From: Bremia lactucae
Lineage: Eukaryota > Oomycota > Peronosporomycetes > Peronosporales > Peronosporaceae
NCBI RefSeq assembly: GCF_004359215.1
Contig: NC_090612.1
Location: 2,448,345-2,512,344 of the forward strand
DNA: 64,000 bases
Reading direction: 5' to 3'
Shown here: positions 32,190 to 41,775 of the stretch, in pieces
Numbering within the stretch: position 1 is the stretch's first letter
How the letters are laid out: every line of letters begins with the position of its first letter
Notes under the pieces: model-generated
What the model was told of the DNA's origin: nothing
Database searches by the model: none
Seen by the model: only the letters and a program-made list of their open reading frames with translations
Translations under genes and position numbers: made by a program

Positions 32190-32544
32190 TACTATCTTCA
32201 GAAATTTTGACTTTCAATTTTACCAAACTTGGTTATATTAAGGCAACAAGGCAATATTTTTTTGATTGGTTAATTTAAGTGTAAATAAACCCCGCCAACC
32301 GTTACTAGACACGATTCGGCATGCGCCATACATAGGTTGTTATTAATATGTTAATGTCAGTATATAGAAAAGCATTACGTTGGAACTTAATCTATTAAAG
32401 CAGTTTTACTTTACCCTTTACAAAAGCCTTAGTATTGATCTAGAGAAGCTAAGACTCAACATTTCCTCGGCAAGTCAGTGTACGTGAAGTATCGAGGCAC
32501 CCATCTTAATTGTTATCAGTCCTCGCTAAAGGTGACCCGTTACA
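32190..32544 (+). repeat. 5'-truncated LTR-B
   Basis: Carries the second two thirds of LTR-B (TTTGATTGGTTAATTTAAG, GTGTACGTGAAGTATCGAGGC) and ends GGTGACCCGTTACA. No coding sequence attached. Confidence 0.75.
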
Positions 32545-32589
32545 GAGCTTAAACAAATGCGCAAAACAATCAATATTGACAGGAAATCT

Positions 32590-33024
32590 TGACGGGGTGT
32601 ATTGTTACATGAAATTCACACAATAAGGTTGTTAAATATATTATCTTAAAGGAAGATAATATCTGGAGAGTATTAGTCTACGTAGTAATACTCGGAATAA
32701 TCTATTGGTAGATATAGGCTATTATATATATTTGCTTCGCGGTCTAGTCAGCGCTGGACGCGCGCAAAGAGATAGATAGGTAAGACTTTATTACACGTTT
32801 TATATTAGTTTACAATTAAGTTAGTTATAAATAGATAGAGACAAAAGAACTTCATTATATTAAAAAAAGCTTACTTTTAATTCTCTTTAAAGCAAGTAGT
32901 TTACAAAGAGGTTCTTCCTCTGCACGTACTAGTGTACGTGAAGTGACGTGAGGTACCACTCGCACTGAAGCAGTGCGAAGTGGACTTGTACTGAAGCAGT
33001 AGAAGTCGGCAGTGCCCCGTTACA
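32590..33024 (+). repeat. Gypsy-A 5' LTR
   Basis: From GACGGGGTGTATTGTTACA to GGCAGTGCCCCGTTACA. Ends and internal blocks match 39951-40844, 3087-3483 and 61385-61801. Confidence 0.88.
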
Positions 33025-33026
33025 CC

Positions 33027-33038
33027 TGGTAGCACTTT
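33027..33038 (+). other. Primer-binding site
   Basis: TGGTAGCACTTT lies two bases after the 5' LTR. TGGTAGCA is complementary to the usual 3' end of eukaryotic initiator tRNA-Met. The same motif follows LTR copies at 6343-6351 and 8776-8784. Confidence 0.7.
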
Positions 33039-33168
33039 GTAGTCCATCCCGAGGACCACAGTCCTATTATCTAACGATGACTAGTTAGATAATAATGGAA
33101 ATACGCATCACGTTTCGCGTGAAAGCTACTCCTTTCTAAGTGACATAGAAAGGAGGGCGGTCGAACGA

Positions 33169-34199
33169 ATGAGTTTGACCGTAAGGAATGATGCCATCTT
33201 GGCCATGCCATCCGGTTTGGACAGAGATGCCCTCCATTCAGCCATCGCCAAGTTCATACAACATGAACTTGACGAAGCGAAGGAGAAGGTAGCCTTGCTT
33301 AATCAGCAAGGGTCTCAACAGGCAAAATTGTTGAGGTTACAGCAGGAATAGTCCTCTGTACCTGGGATGACGCAAACGCGTCGTCCCGAACCTTTAAAGA
33401 TTGACATCTCTAAGTATACGGGAGTCGAAGAAGACTCCCTCTTACGATGCGTTGTCGAGTAGGACGATGCCACAAGGGCTCGTCACATCATCGACGAGCA
33501 AATGCAAGTCGCATTTGCTCAGGCAAATTTGGCAGGACATGCCAAAACTTGGGCATTGGGCCTTAAGTTGCGCGACCCATACGCCTTTGGGTCGCTAGAG
33601 GTTTTTAAAACCCGACTCAAACAGACGTTTGAACCACCAAGGGCTGAGTTCAGAGCTCGTTCAGAGCTTCTGAAACTCAAGCAAGGCAAGCGTGATGTGC
33701 ACGCATATGCCCAGCACTACGACTTTTAGCGAGTTGTATTACAAATGGCCCAGTCCATGAACACACGCTGATTACGGTGTTCATGCAAGGTCTTACGGAT
33801 GGTCCCGTAAAGACCCACCTGTTCCGCTTGGAACTGGATACGCTTGAAGAAGTAATATCCGTTGCGGAACAGGAGGAATTTTGCTTGAGACAGGCTCAAG
33901 CCAGTTCGTCATCGTATCGTCCTCCAAGACGAGACGAGCTGGGAGGTCCAGAGCCCATGGACCTTTCTTCTGTCAAAAGCGAGAAACCTCGCTATTCGAA
34001 CAACAAGCGATTACAGAAATGCATTCGCTGTCATAAGTTAGGACACTACTCTCATGAGTGTAGTGTCCCACGTCCAGCACCGAAAGGTACTGAACGTAAT
34101 TTTGGACCGTATGCCAAAAAGGGCAACGGTCGCGGATCCGACATTGTTGCGAAATCGCAACAACGAGGCGGACCGCCAAAAAATGGACGGGGTCAGTAG
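33169..34199 (+). pseudogene. Gypsy-A gag
   Basis: ATG at 33169 opens a helical N-terminus (AKFIQHELDEAKEKVALLNQ, QQGSQQAKLL). After a stop at 33349 the frame shifts and continues through a retrotransposon-gag domain (QVAFAQANLAGHAKTWALGL, FKTRLKQTFEPP, KQGKRDVHAYAQHYDF, 33500-33730). Another shift leads to the C-terminal piece with the CCHC zinc knuckle CIRCHKLGHYSHEC at about 34020-34062. Total about 340 codons when the shifts are ignored. Gag coats the element RNA and forms the particle; this copy is interrupted at least twice. Confidence 0.88.
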
Positions 34200-34249
34200 G
34201 GGCGCAACGCTCTACTGATCCAGCAATCCCAACAGAATTTGCAAATCTT

Positions 34250-34773
34250 TTGACTAAAGTTGCTCCAGACACACAATCATTATGTGTCTCTGCACCTGGT
34301 GATGAGGTATCCCTCATCACCTTGAAGTTGAAAGTGACAAATGATTTGTTACTCAGAGCCCTAGTGGACTGCGGAGCGTCGAATAACTTTATTCGTCGCC
34401 AGTCACTAGAGGGTCGTAGGCTCAAATATGTTGAGCGCGACATCCCTCCAACGAGGATGACGGTGCGTCTAGCGACAGGCGCATCGATAACAGTAATGAA
34501 ACGCGTAGTGAAATTTCACTACACGTTAAGAGATTTACAGTATGATGATGATTTCATCGTACTGGATTTGGATGACAAATTTGATGTCATCCTAGGTTTA
34601 CCTTGGCTCAGAAAATACGAGCCAAGGATCAGCTGGCAGCATCGATCCGTAAAGATGCCTGCCACTTGTTCATCAGATGGCCATCTGATGAACGTCTTGG
34701 AGCGTCCACAAGCGTGTGGATGTACTACGAGTGAGTGCGATGGCCTCACTTGTGGTACGGTCGTTAGTACAAC
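34250..34773 (+). pseudogene. Gypsy-A protease, cut by N gap
   Basis: Retropepsin-like aspartic protease with active-site motif ALVDCGASNNFI (Asp near 34368), the RMTVRLATGAS flap-side block and the ILGLPWLRKYEP C-terminal block, all intact in one frame. It releases the gag-pol products in active elements. The frame runs into the Ns at 34774. The fragment at 1-640 is a relative. Confidence 0.88.
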
Positions 34774-35448
34774 NNNNNNNNNNNNNNNNNNNNNNNNNNN
34801 NNNNNNNNNNNNNNNNNNNNNNNNNNNNNNNNNNNNNNNNNNNNNNNNNNNNNNNNNNNNNNNNNNNNNNNNNNNNNNNNNNNNNNNNNNNNNNNNNNNN
34901 NNNNNNNNNNNNNNNNNNNNNNNNNNNNNNNNNNNNNNNNNNNNNNNNNNNNNNNNNNNNNNNNNNNNNNNNNNNNNNNNNNNNNNNNNNNNNNNNNNNN
35001 NNNNNNNNNNNNNNNNNNNNNNNNNNNNNNNNNNNNNNNNNNNNNNNNNNNNNNNNNNNNNNNNNNNNNNNNNNNNNNNNNNNNNNNNNNNNNNNNNNNN
35101 NNNNNNNNNNNNNNNNNNNNNNNNNNNNNNNNNNNNNNNNNNNNNNNNNNNNNNNNNNNNNNNNNNNNNNNNNNNNNNNNNNNNNNNNNNNNNNNNNNNN
35201 NNNNNNNNNNNNNNNNNNNNNNNNNNNNNNNNNNNNNNNNNNNNNNNNNNNNNNNNNNNNNNNNNNNNNNNNNNNNNNNNNNNNNNNNNNNNNNNNNNNN
35301 NNNNNNNNNNNNNNNNNNNNNNNNNNNNNNNNNNNNNNNNNNNNNNNNNNNNNNNNNNNNNNNNNNNNNNNNNNNNNNNNNNNNNNNNNNNNNNNNNNNN
35401 NNNNNNNNNNNNNNNNNNNNNNNNNNNNNNNNNNNNNNNNNNNNNNNN
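34774..35448. other. 675-base assembly gap
   Basis: Run of N. It should hold the pol linker between protease and RT. About the first 130 bp of this linker survive, in reverse, at 1-136. Confidence 0.95.
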
Positions 35449-37000
35449 TCAAGAGTAGGCGCTTATACTCTTGATCTGTATGCGCCTCCGAAGTTAACTT
35501 CGGAGATAACTCAATTACCAACCCTAGAACCCAAGCGGTTCTTGAGAGATCTGCATGGTGGTAGAGTCAAGCAGATCTGCGTACTCGTCACAGAGGACGA
35601 TTACGTAACCGACATTCGGTCAGCGGTAATTTTTGCAGAGAACGAACGGGTTCTCAGCAGCTCATCAATGGACGAAAGTGTCCTCGATGTGAAGACTCGG
35701 ATTAGAGAGATACTACTCAATCCTGGGATTCACTTCAGACAAATCCTTCATACAAGGATTTGATTGAATTCAGGGTTGTATTTTCTGAAACAGTTCCATG
35801 CGAGTTGCCTAAGGATAAAGGCACTCGACATGAGATCGAGCTCAAACCGGGCTCGAAGTACTGTGTCATGAAGCAGTGGCCACTGCCTCGTGAACAAGTA
35901 CTTGCGATCGACAAATTCTATATAAATCGATTAAAAGCGGGCTATATAAGGGAGTCAACCTCCCCACATAGCTTTCCGACCTTCTGTGTGCGAAAAGCCA
36001 CAGGAGGGTGGCGGATAGTGCACGCATTCAACAAACTGAATGCTGCAACAATACCGGCTCAAACGCCGCTACCGAGAAAGACATAATCACAGATGGTATG
36101 TCTAAGAGTACAATCTTTTCGTCTATGAATCTGATGGATGGGTTCTATCAAATCCTTATGCGTCAGCGGGACATCCCGTACACAGCAGTGAGCACCCCCA
36201 GAATGATGCTCTGGGAATGGCTAGTCATGCCTCAGGGGCTTAGTAACGCCCCTACAACATTCAACAGATGTGTAACAAATCTGTTGAGACCGGTGCGAGA
36301 ATTCGCACCGAGTTATTTTGACGAAGTATTCGCCCGTAGCCGGGCCATGGACGGAAGACGGACGTGGAAATTCATAAAAGTCACGTTTTTTCAGGTTCTT
36401 ACACTTGAGAAGTGTATATTTGCTGCAAGCGAAATATCGCTTTTATCGTGCATGTCAAGGGTTTAAGAAAGTTCCTTGGGCTAGCGAGGTACTTGCACAT
36501 GTACTTACGCAATTATACCGAGATGATAGTTCATCCCTCTCGTCTCTTGAGAAATGACGAGAAATAGTTATGGAAAGCTAAATGTCATAATTCTTTTGAG
36601 GAAATTAAGCAAGGCTTAATATAATCACCCATCTTGGCGATTGCAGATCAAGACAGACTTTTCATGTGGTCTGCGACGCCAGCGATTTCGCAATTGGCTG
36701 TGTGTTAATGCAATACAATACGGACGGCGCGGCGCGGAGCGCGTTGTCTGTTACCAATTGCGTCAGCTGCAACCAGTTGAACGCAATTACCCCGTGCATG
36801 ACAAGGAACTACTTGCCATGAAATATACACTGGCTAAATTTAGGGTCTTTCTCCTCGGAGATAGACCATTCATCGTATATACGGACCATGCGTCATTACG
36901 CACAGCCGTAAACAGCCCACGCCTCTCTCCAAGAATGGCGAGGTGGCCATCCTTCTTCGCAAAGTATAATCTCTCCGTGGATAAATCAATTTAATATTAA
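35449..37000 (+). pseudogene. Gypsy-A RT and RNase H
   Basis: The pre-RT linker ends with SSSSMDESVLDVKT (35660-35700). RT has QWPLPREQV (35875), WRIVHAFNKLNAAT (36015), a frameshift at about 36080, MNLMDGFYQILM (36125), LWEWLVMPQGLSNAP (36210) and the catalytic strand SYFDEVFARS (36315) in which the second Asp of the YxDD motif is Glu. RNase H follows with VCDASDFAIGCV-like sequence (36670), HDKELLAMKYTLAKF (36798), YTDHASLRTAV (36880) and LSPRMARW (36925). It is then truncated at about 37000 where an AT-rich stretch intervenes. Non-functional because of the changed active site and frameshifts. Confidence 0.85.
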
Positions 37001-37099
37001 TTTTATTGAAATAAAAACCAGGACGAAATTAATTCCACTATTGCAACACTCACTCCGAGTGTTCCGTCATCAACCTTAGTTGATGACATTAAGGAAGCC

Positions 37100-38469
37100 T
37101 ACACAGAAGGTAAAGACCTTTTGCATCAAATGAGTCATCTGATGAATCCATATAATAAATCTTTGAAAGATTTACCGGCTTTATATCGATCGTCATCAGA
37201 TCGATACACAACACGCAACGGCTTACTGAACTACACAGCCGTTGCCGGCGACACTCCACGTGTCGTCGTCTTAACTCACAATAATTTGGGCTTGCGCATC
37301 ATATATGAGTGTCACGATGCATCAACAAGTGAACATCGTGACGGTAAGAAGAATTATCTCACAGTAAGTCGCGACCTATACTGGCCCCGGCAGTATCAGT
37401 TCGTGCGCACGTACATTCGTGCTTGCGAGGTGTGTTAACAGGTGAAGCCTGGCCTTTCATCCCGTGCACCCTTCCGACCTCGACCACTTCCGACAGAATG
37501 TTGGCAGTCCGTATCTATGGACTTCATCTTCGGATTTCCCGAAGATGATCACAAAAACAATGGAATCCTTGTTTTCGTAGACAAATTCAGCAAGATGGTT
37601 CATCTTACTGCAGTACCAGAGTGGATCACGGCTCCGGGTTGTGCCCGTGTCTTTATCGACACGGTATTCAAACCCCACGGTTTACCCCGTGAACTGGTCT
37701 CCGATAGAGATCCACGACTCACGGCGGAGTTTTGGCAATCCGTTTTCCGATCTCTCAGAACACGGCTGACTATGTCAACTTCTGATCATTCAGAGACAAT
37801 TAGTCAGACAGGACGCGTAAATCGCGTCCTCGAAGAGATACTTCGAGGTTACGTCCGATCGTATCCAAATTGGAGCGAGTTTTTACCGATGGTCGAATTC
37901 GCCATCAACATTTTGGCTCCTGCGTCTGCAACGCATACCCACCCAATAAGACAAATCCTCTAGTTAACGACGTGGACCGTCAGAAACGGAACGCAGACAA
38001 ATATGGAAAAGTAAATATTGTTTTATTCAAAATGAATGACCTAGTACTACTCTCTACGATAAACTTGCCTAAGCGTGTAGCCACTAATGTGGGTAGCAGC
38101 AAACAACTACTCAAGTTCATTGGGCCATTCCGTGTTCTGAATCGCAGAGGCAATGCGTACACAATAGAATTGTCACGTAGGATGCCAACGCATCCTAATT
38201 TATACGTTGTTCGGCTCCGCCGGTACCATCAGTACGCGGTTTCTTCGGAGGACGGATTTGACCACCCTTTTCAAAAATCCCTAATAGATTCTTGTGGTCA
38301 CGAACCAAATTCTTTTGCTGCTGTCATGTTGAAGGTGGATGACCGCGCTAACGAGCCAGATAATTCGTTCGCTGCCCCTTCACATTACGGCGGTTTAAAA
38401 CGCGTTCCACAAGGAAACGTTGACCACCGTGGGAATCAACCAATGGTTGTGGTGGAGGATGAAAAATAA
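37100..38469 (+). pseudogene. Gypsy-A integrase
   Basis: Zinc-binding region with H...H spacing (ECHDAST...) and CEVC at 37290-37438. A stop at 37436 is followed by the core in one frame: SVSMDFIFGFP (first catalytic Asp), FVDKFSKMVHLTAV, FIDTVFKPHGLPRELVSDRDPRLTAEFW (second Asp), then TDHSETISQTGRVNRVLEE where the family usually has TDGQTERVNR..E. The C-terminal domain in 37870-38469 has KMNDLVLLSTINLPKR, KFIGPFRVL and LYVVRLRRYHQY, then a non-conserved tail ending at 38469. Confidence 0.85.
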
Positions 38470-38489
38470 CACCCGACCTGTGTGTAGGA

Positions 38490-39835
38490 TCTAGAGTCGA
38501 AGATTCACAAACTCGACCGCTACCTCCATTTTTTGGAGGGGGGACTTGATTACAAGCGCGGAAAGCACTTGTTGGAGCAGAGGGTGTAAGCTCACTGTAT
38601 TGAACAGTATACCAACGGTTCGAAGAATGCGTACTCAATGTTGGAGTACGAACGGAAGTATCACGCTCTTCGTGATGAGCTGTCGTCAGCTCATCGCGAT
38701 TTCGAGGATCTGGGAACCTTGTTCCAAGCTGGTTGGTGACGTTGAGGGCCTCGCTCGTCAGTGTGACGAGACCCATCCGATAGATCAGAAGGTCCATCGG
38801 AAAATACGCGCCTCTGGCGCATGTACATTGAATGCAAATTGTCAATCGCATCGCGCATCTCAATAGATGCGAGTTCTCCCCAGGGCGAAAAGAGGGAATA
38901 GACATTTCCTTTTACTCTCTTCGTGTTGTCAACACAACACGGACAGGGATCACCCCACGTGAGGTATGGAAGTCCTGCCTCGCAAGACAGCCGATGCAAT
39001 TTATACCTTGCCCGATTGAAGTTCGTTTCTCAAACTTAACGCGAATCGCGTTAAGTCTTTGAAGCCAGGCTTCGCGTCCAATTTCTTTGCCATTGCGAAT
39101 AAACGCGCTCCAGGCAACAACAAGCGAGATAAAATCTCGCTTGTTGTTACCACTATACCATCGAAGCTTAAGAATTGCATCGAGATTAAAATCTTCCTCA
39201 GCGCTAAAGTTCTTCGCGCGAAGATTAAGGCCATGTAGGTTTGTCGCAATAATTAAAGGATATCGATTGTGAGGAGTAGTCTCTCCAGACAAGCTACTGA
39301 GTAGCCGTTCGGGCAAAATTCACGTTATTTTTCCAAGGGAAGACGAGATTTTTTATCGTCTGCACTCCGCTGAGTGGTACTCACGGAAGCAGCATACCAG
39401 AACTTCATTACGATGGCTTACACCATCGTTATCACCACGCACAGAAACGAGTGCGGGAGACGGTGCTGGCGATGAGGAATCACCCTCATCGTCGAAACCA
39501 AACATGCTATAGCGAACGCTATTTGCATGTCAATCCGACTGATCTCCCTCATTCGAAGGCTCATAGTCAGCTGCCTGACGACGATCAGGTAACTGTTCTG
39601 CTCTCCCCGAGTCGGCCATTTCGTCCTACTCGCATTCATAGTCGATCTCCAAAGAGGGGTCGCACTAACGGGGTGAATCACCACGTGCACCCGCAACATC
39701 TAGTGTTGCGGGAGAAGATGGAACTACGGCAGACGGAACGTCTGCCGCAAGAGACAATAATGCGTCGCCCGCGGCTGCATGAACCGCAGCCGAAGGCGCC
39801 GCACTATTTGCATACCGCATTGACTTGTTAACCAT
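38490..39835 (-). pseudogene. Gypsy-A antisense ORF
   Basis: Minus-strand frame from ATG at 39835 to about 38690, antisense to pol and between integrase and PPT. An Ala-rich N-terminus (MVNKSMRYANSAAPSAAVH) meets a stop after about 55 codons. An acidic piece follows (MADSGRAEQLPD...MFGFDDEGDS). The longest intact part is 39316-38912 (134 codons: SAEEDFNLDAILKLRWYSG, then REAWLQRLNAIRVKFEKRT). After a frame change comes IEMRDAIDNLHSMYMRQRR, FSDGPS, DGSR. Two blocks align with copy 1 (4797-5455) mostly with third-position codon changes. The start is 116 bp from the 3' LTR. No domain recognised. Confidence 0.62.
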
Positions 39836-39939
39836 GCGATAGAATTAAAAATGATGGTTCTAACCAATTAACATCGTTTTCAATTAAGTAGCCTTATAGT
39901 GATCTCTCTATTCAATGACAATCAGAGTGATTGTTGTTC

Positions 39940-39950
39940 AAGGGGGGTGA
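39940..39950 (+). other. Polypurine tract
   Basis: AAGGGGGGTGA immediately before the 3' LTR start TGTAACGGGG (39951); expected plus-strand priming site. Confidence 0.8.
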
Positions 39951-40844
39951 TGTAACGGGGTTTATCGTTACATAAAATAAACACTTAAAAGTTGTTATTT
40001 AATATATTATCTATAAGGTAGAATATATTTGTAGAATGAAACTTTACGTAGTAATATTCGGAAAGCTTATCCATTGGTTATTTAGGACATTATATCTGCT
40101 TGCTCCGCGGTCCAGTCAGCACTGGACGCGCGCAAAGAGAGAGACAGATAAGACTTTATTACACGTTTTGTCTTAATTTATAATTAAGTTAGTCTTATTT
40201 TGATAGAAACAGAAGAACTTCAATTTATTAATACAGCTCGCTTTTAATGTTACGGGGCACTACGACCTGTACTGTTTCAGTACAAGTCCACTTCACACTG
40301 CTTCAGTTGTGAGTGGTGCCTTTCGTTAGGTGACGTACACTGTACGTATAGAGGAAGACTTCTCTTAAGACAAATTAACTTAAGAGGGTAAAATGAAAAC
40401 TGTATTAATATAGTCAAGTGTCTCTTAATCTATCTTTGTAAATGCTGACTTAACTATAAACTAATACTAAACATGTCAATGAATTCTTATCTATCTTATC
40501 TTGTAACTCTCTTTGATTACTTCTACAGCTGATTAGTCTGCGGAACAAATAGACATAATGGCCTATACCTATTTATGGGTAAGAATTCAGGATACTATTA
40601 TATAAAGTAATATCCTCCAAATATTATCTACCTTTTAGATAATATATTAATTATCAACCTTTAAGCGTTAATTTCATGTAACGATACACCCCGTTACATT
40701 TAACCCTCTTTAAAGCAAATGTTTTAAGGAGATTCTTCCTCTGCAAGTACTAGTGCACGCGAAGTGACGCGAGACACCACACGCACTGAAGCAGTGCGAA
40801 GTGGACTTGTTCTGAAGAATTACAAGTCGGCAGTGCCCGTTACA
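39951..40844 (+). repeat. Gypsy-A 3' LTR, interrupted
   Basis: 39951-40247 and 40699-40844 are the two parts of one LTR-A, from TGTAACGGGGTTTATCGTTACA to GCAGTGCCCGTTACA, split by the solo LTR at 40248-40698. Confidence 0.9.
40248..40698 (-). repeat. Nested solo LTR-A with TSD
   Basis: A full 451-bp LTR in reverse orientation: on the plus strand it starts TGTTACGGGGCAC and ends GATACACCCCGTTACA. It is flanked by perfect 5-bp direct repeats TTTAA (40243-40247 and 40699-40703). It is more like the 61385 copy than the Gypsy-A LTRs (shared AGCTGATTAGTCTGC/complement block). Confidence 0.93.
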
Positions 40845-40907
40845 GAACTGGTAAGCAAATCAGACTTGCATCTGGTGTGAACAAAGGATGAGGAACAAGC
40901 AAGAAAA

Positions 40908-41474
40908 TGAGTGCATCGGAGGAAGTGAGTATCCTTATTAATGTGAATGATGATATGAAGTGGACGGCCAACCTAAAAGAGCAGTTTGATATTTGACAGG
41001 CGAAACAGAATGATATTTTTGCTGCTGATGTGTTGATTGTGTTATTTACCAAAATAAGTGACTGTATCACTTGGGTACGAAAATTTATGCGCTTAAGCAG
41101 ATAAATATGGACATATCTACTCTTCCTCTTGGAACGCAAGAGGTACGCCGCGTTTCGACACAATACCTTTCAAGGCCATTAAGGAGTGCCTGCAGGTTCT
41201 AAGCGATCTTATATCTGATCGTGGCTTAAGTGCATGGCAAGTTGTGCTAGGTGTTCGCATTCCTGCCGATTCCGATGAGAGCGTCGACATAATATACGGC
41301 AATGCGCTGGCTGAAAGCCTTCAAGAAGAGCGCATTAACCGCAAGCGCAAACGAAATTGTGAGCATAAAGATAGTGTCATCGAGAAGCCGACGTGGAGCT
41401 GCTTTATAGTATATCCTGCCGTTTCCTCCCTCACTTCTCCAACAATTAACATCAAGAGGTGCAATGGCAACTAA
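40908..41474 (+). pseudogene. Possible gene remnant upstream of SUGCT
   Basis: Two plus-strand stretches look protein-like: 40908-41096 (MSASEEVSILINVNDDMKW..., continuing after one stop with DIFAADVLIVLFTKISD) and about 41150-41400 (FKAIKECLQVLSDLISDRG, then WQVVLGVRIPADSDES and a basic end). They are in different frames with no obvious splice join. I do not recognise the family. It may be a decayed gene or exons of an unmodelled one. Confidence 0.3.
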
Positions 41475-41775
41475 TTGTCAACTCTCAAAGTCTCATTCGA
41501 TGTGTGCCACAGAATCGTACAGTTGCAGCAACGCGCCGACGCCAATGATCCGACTGTGGCACCATCTACAAGGCAAACTTTTTTATGCCTTACGGACGGT
41601 GCAAACATTAGGTACGGATTAAGCGCAGCGAGTACGCAGCGGCATACTAACTTATAATTAATCTCTTAGTTATTACGTTTTAAAGAATCCTGACCTTGGT
41701 TGAGTGACATAAATCGTCTTGAAATAGTTTATCAGCGTTCTGTCGTAAATATAATCATGCAAATAAAAAGCTTCC

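Larger units (their letters stand above)
32590..40844 (+). mobile_element. Gypsy-A, nearly complete Ty3/gypsy element
   Basis: Two LTRs (32590-33024; 39951-40844 with a nested insertion) enclose PBS, gag, protease, RT, RNase H, integrase, an antisense ORF and a PPT. Without the 456-bp nested insertion the 3' LTR is about 438 bp, against 435 bp for the 5' LTR. The 5' LTR has lost the first bases of its TGTAACGGGG start, and no target-site duplication is visible. 675 Ns cover the protease-RT linker. Every ORF carries frameshifts, so it cannot move on its own. Confidence 0.92.

Noticed and set aside
38546..38866. Sense frame opposite the Gypsy-A antisense ORF as a gene
   Set aside because: Conservation with the copy at 4800-5200 is in the antisense frame; the sense frame breaks repeatedly between copies.
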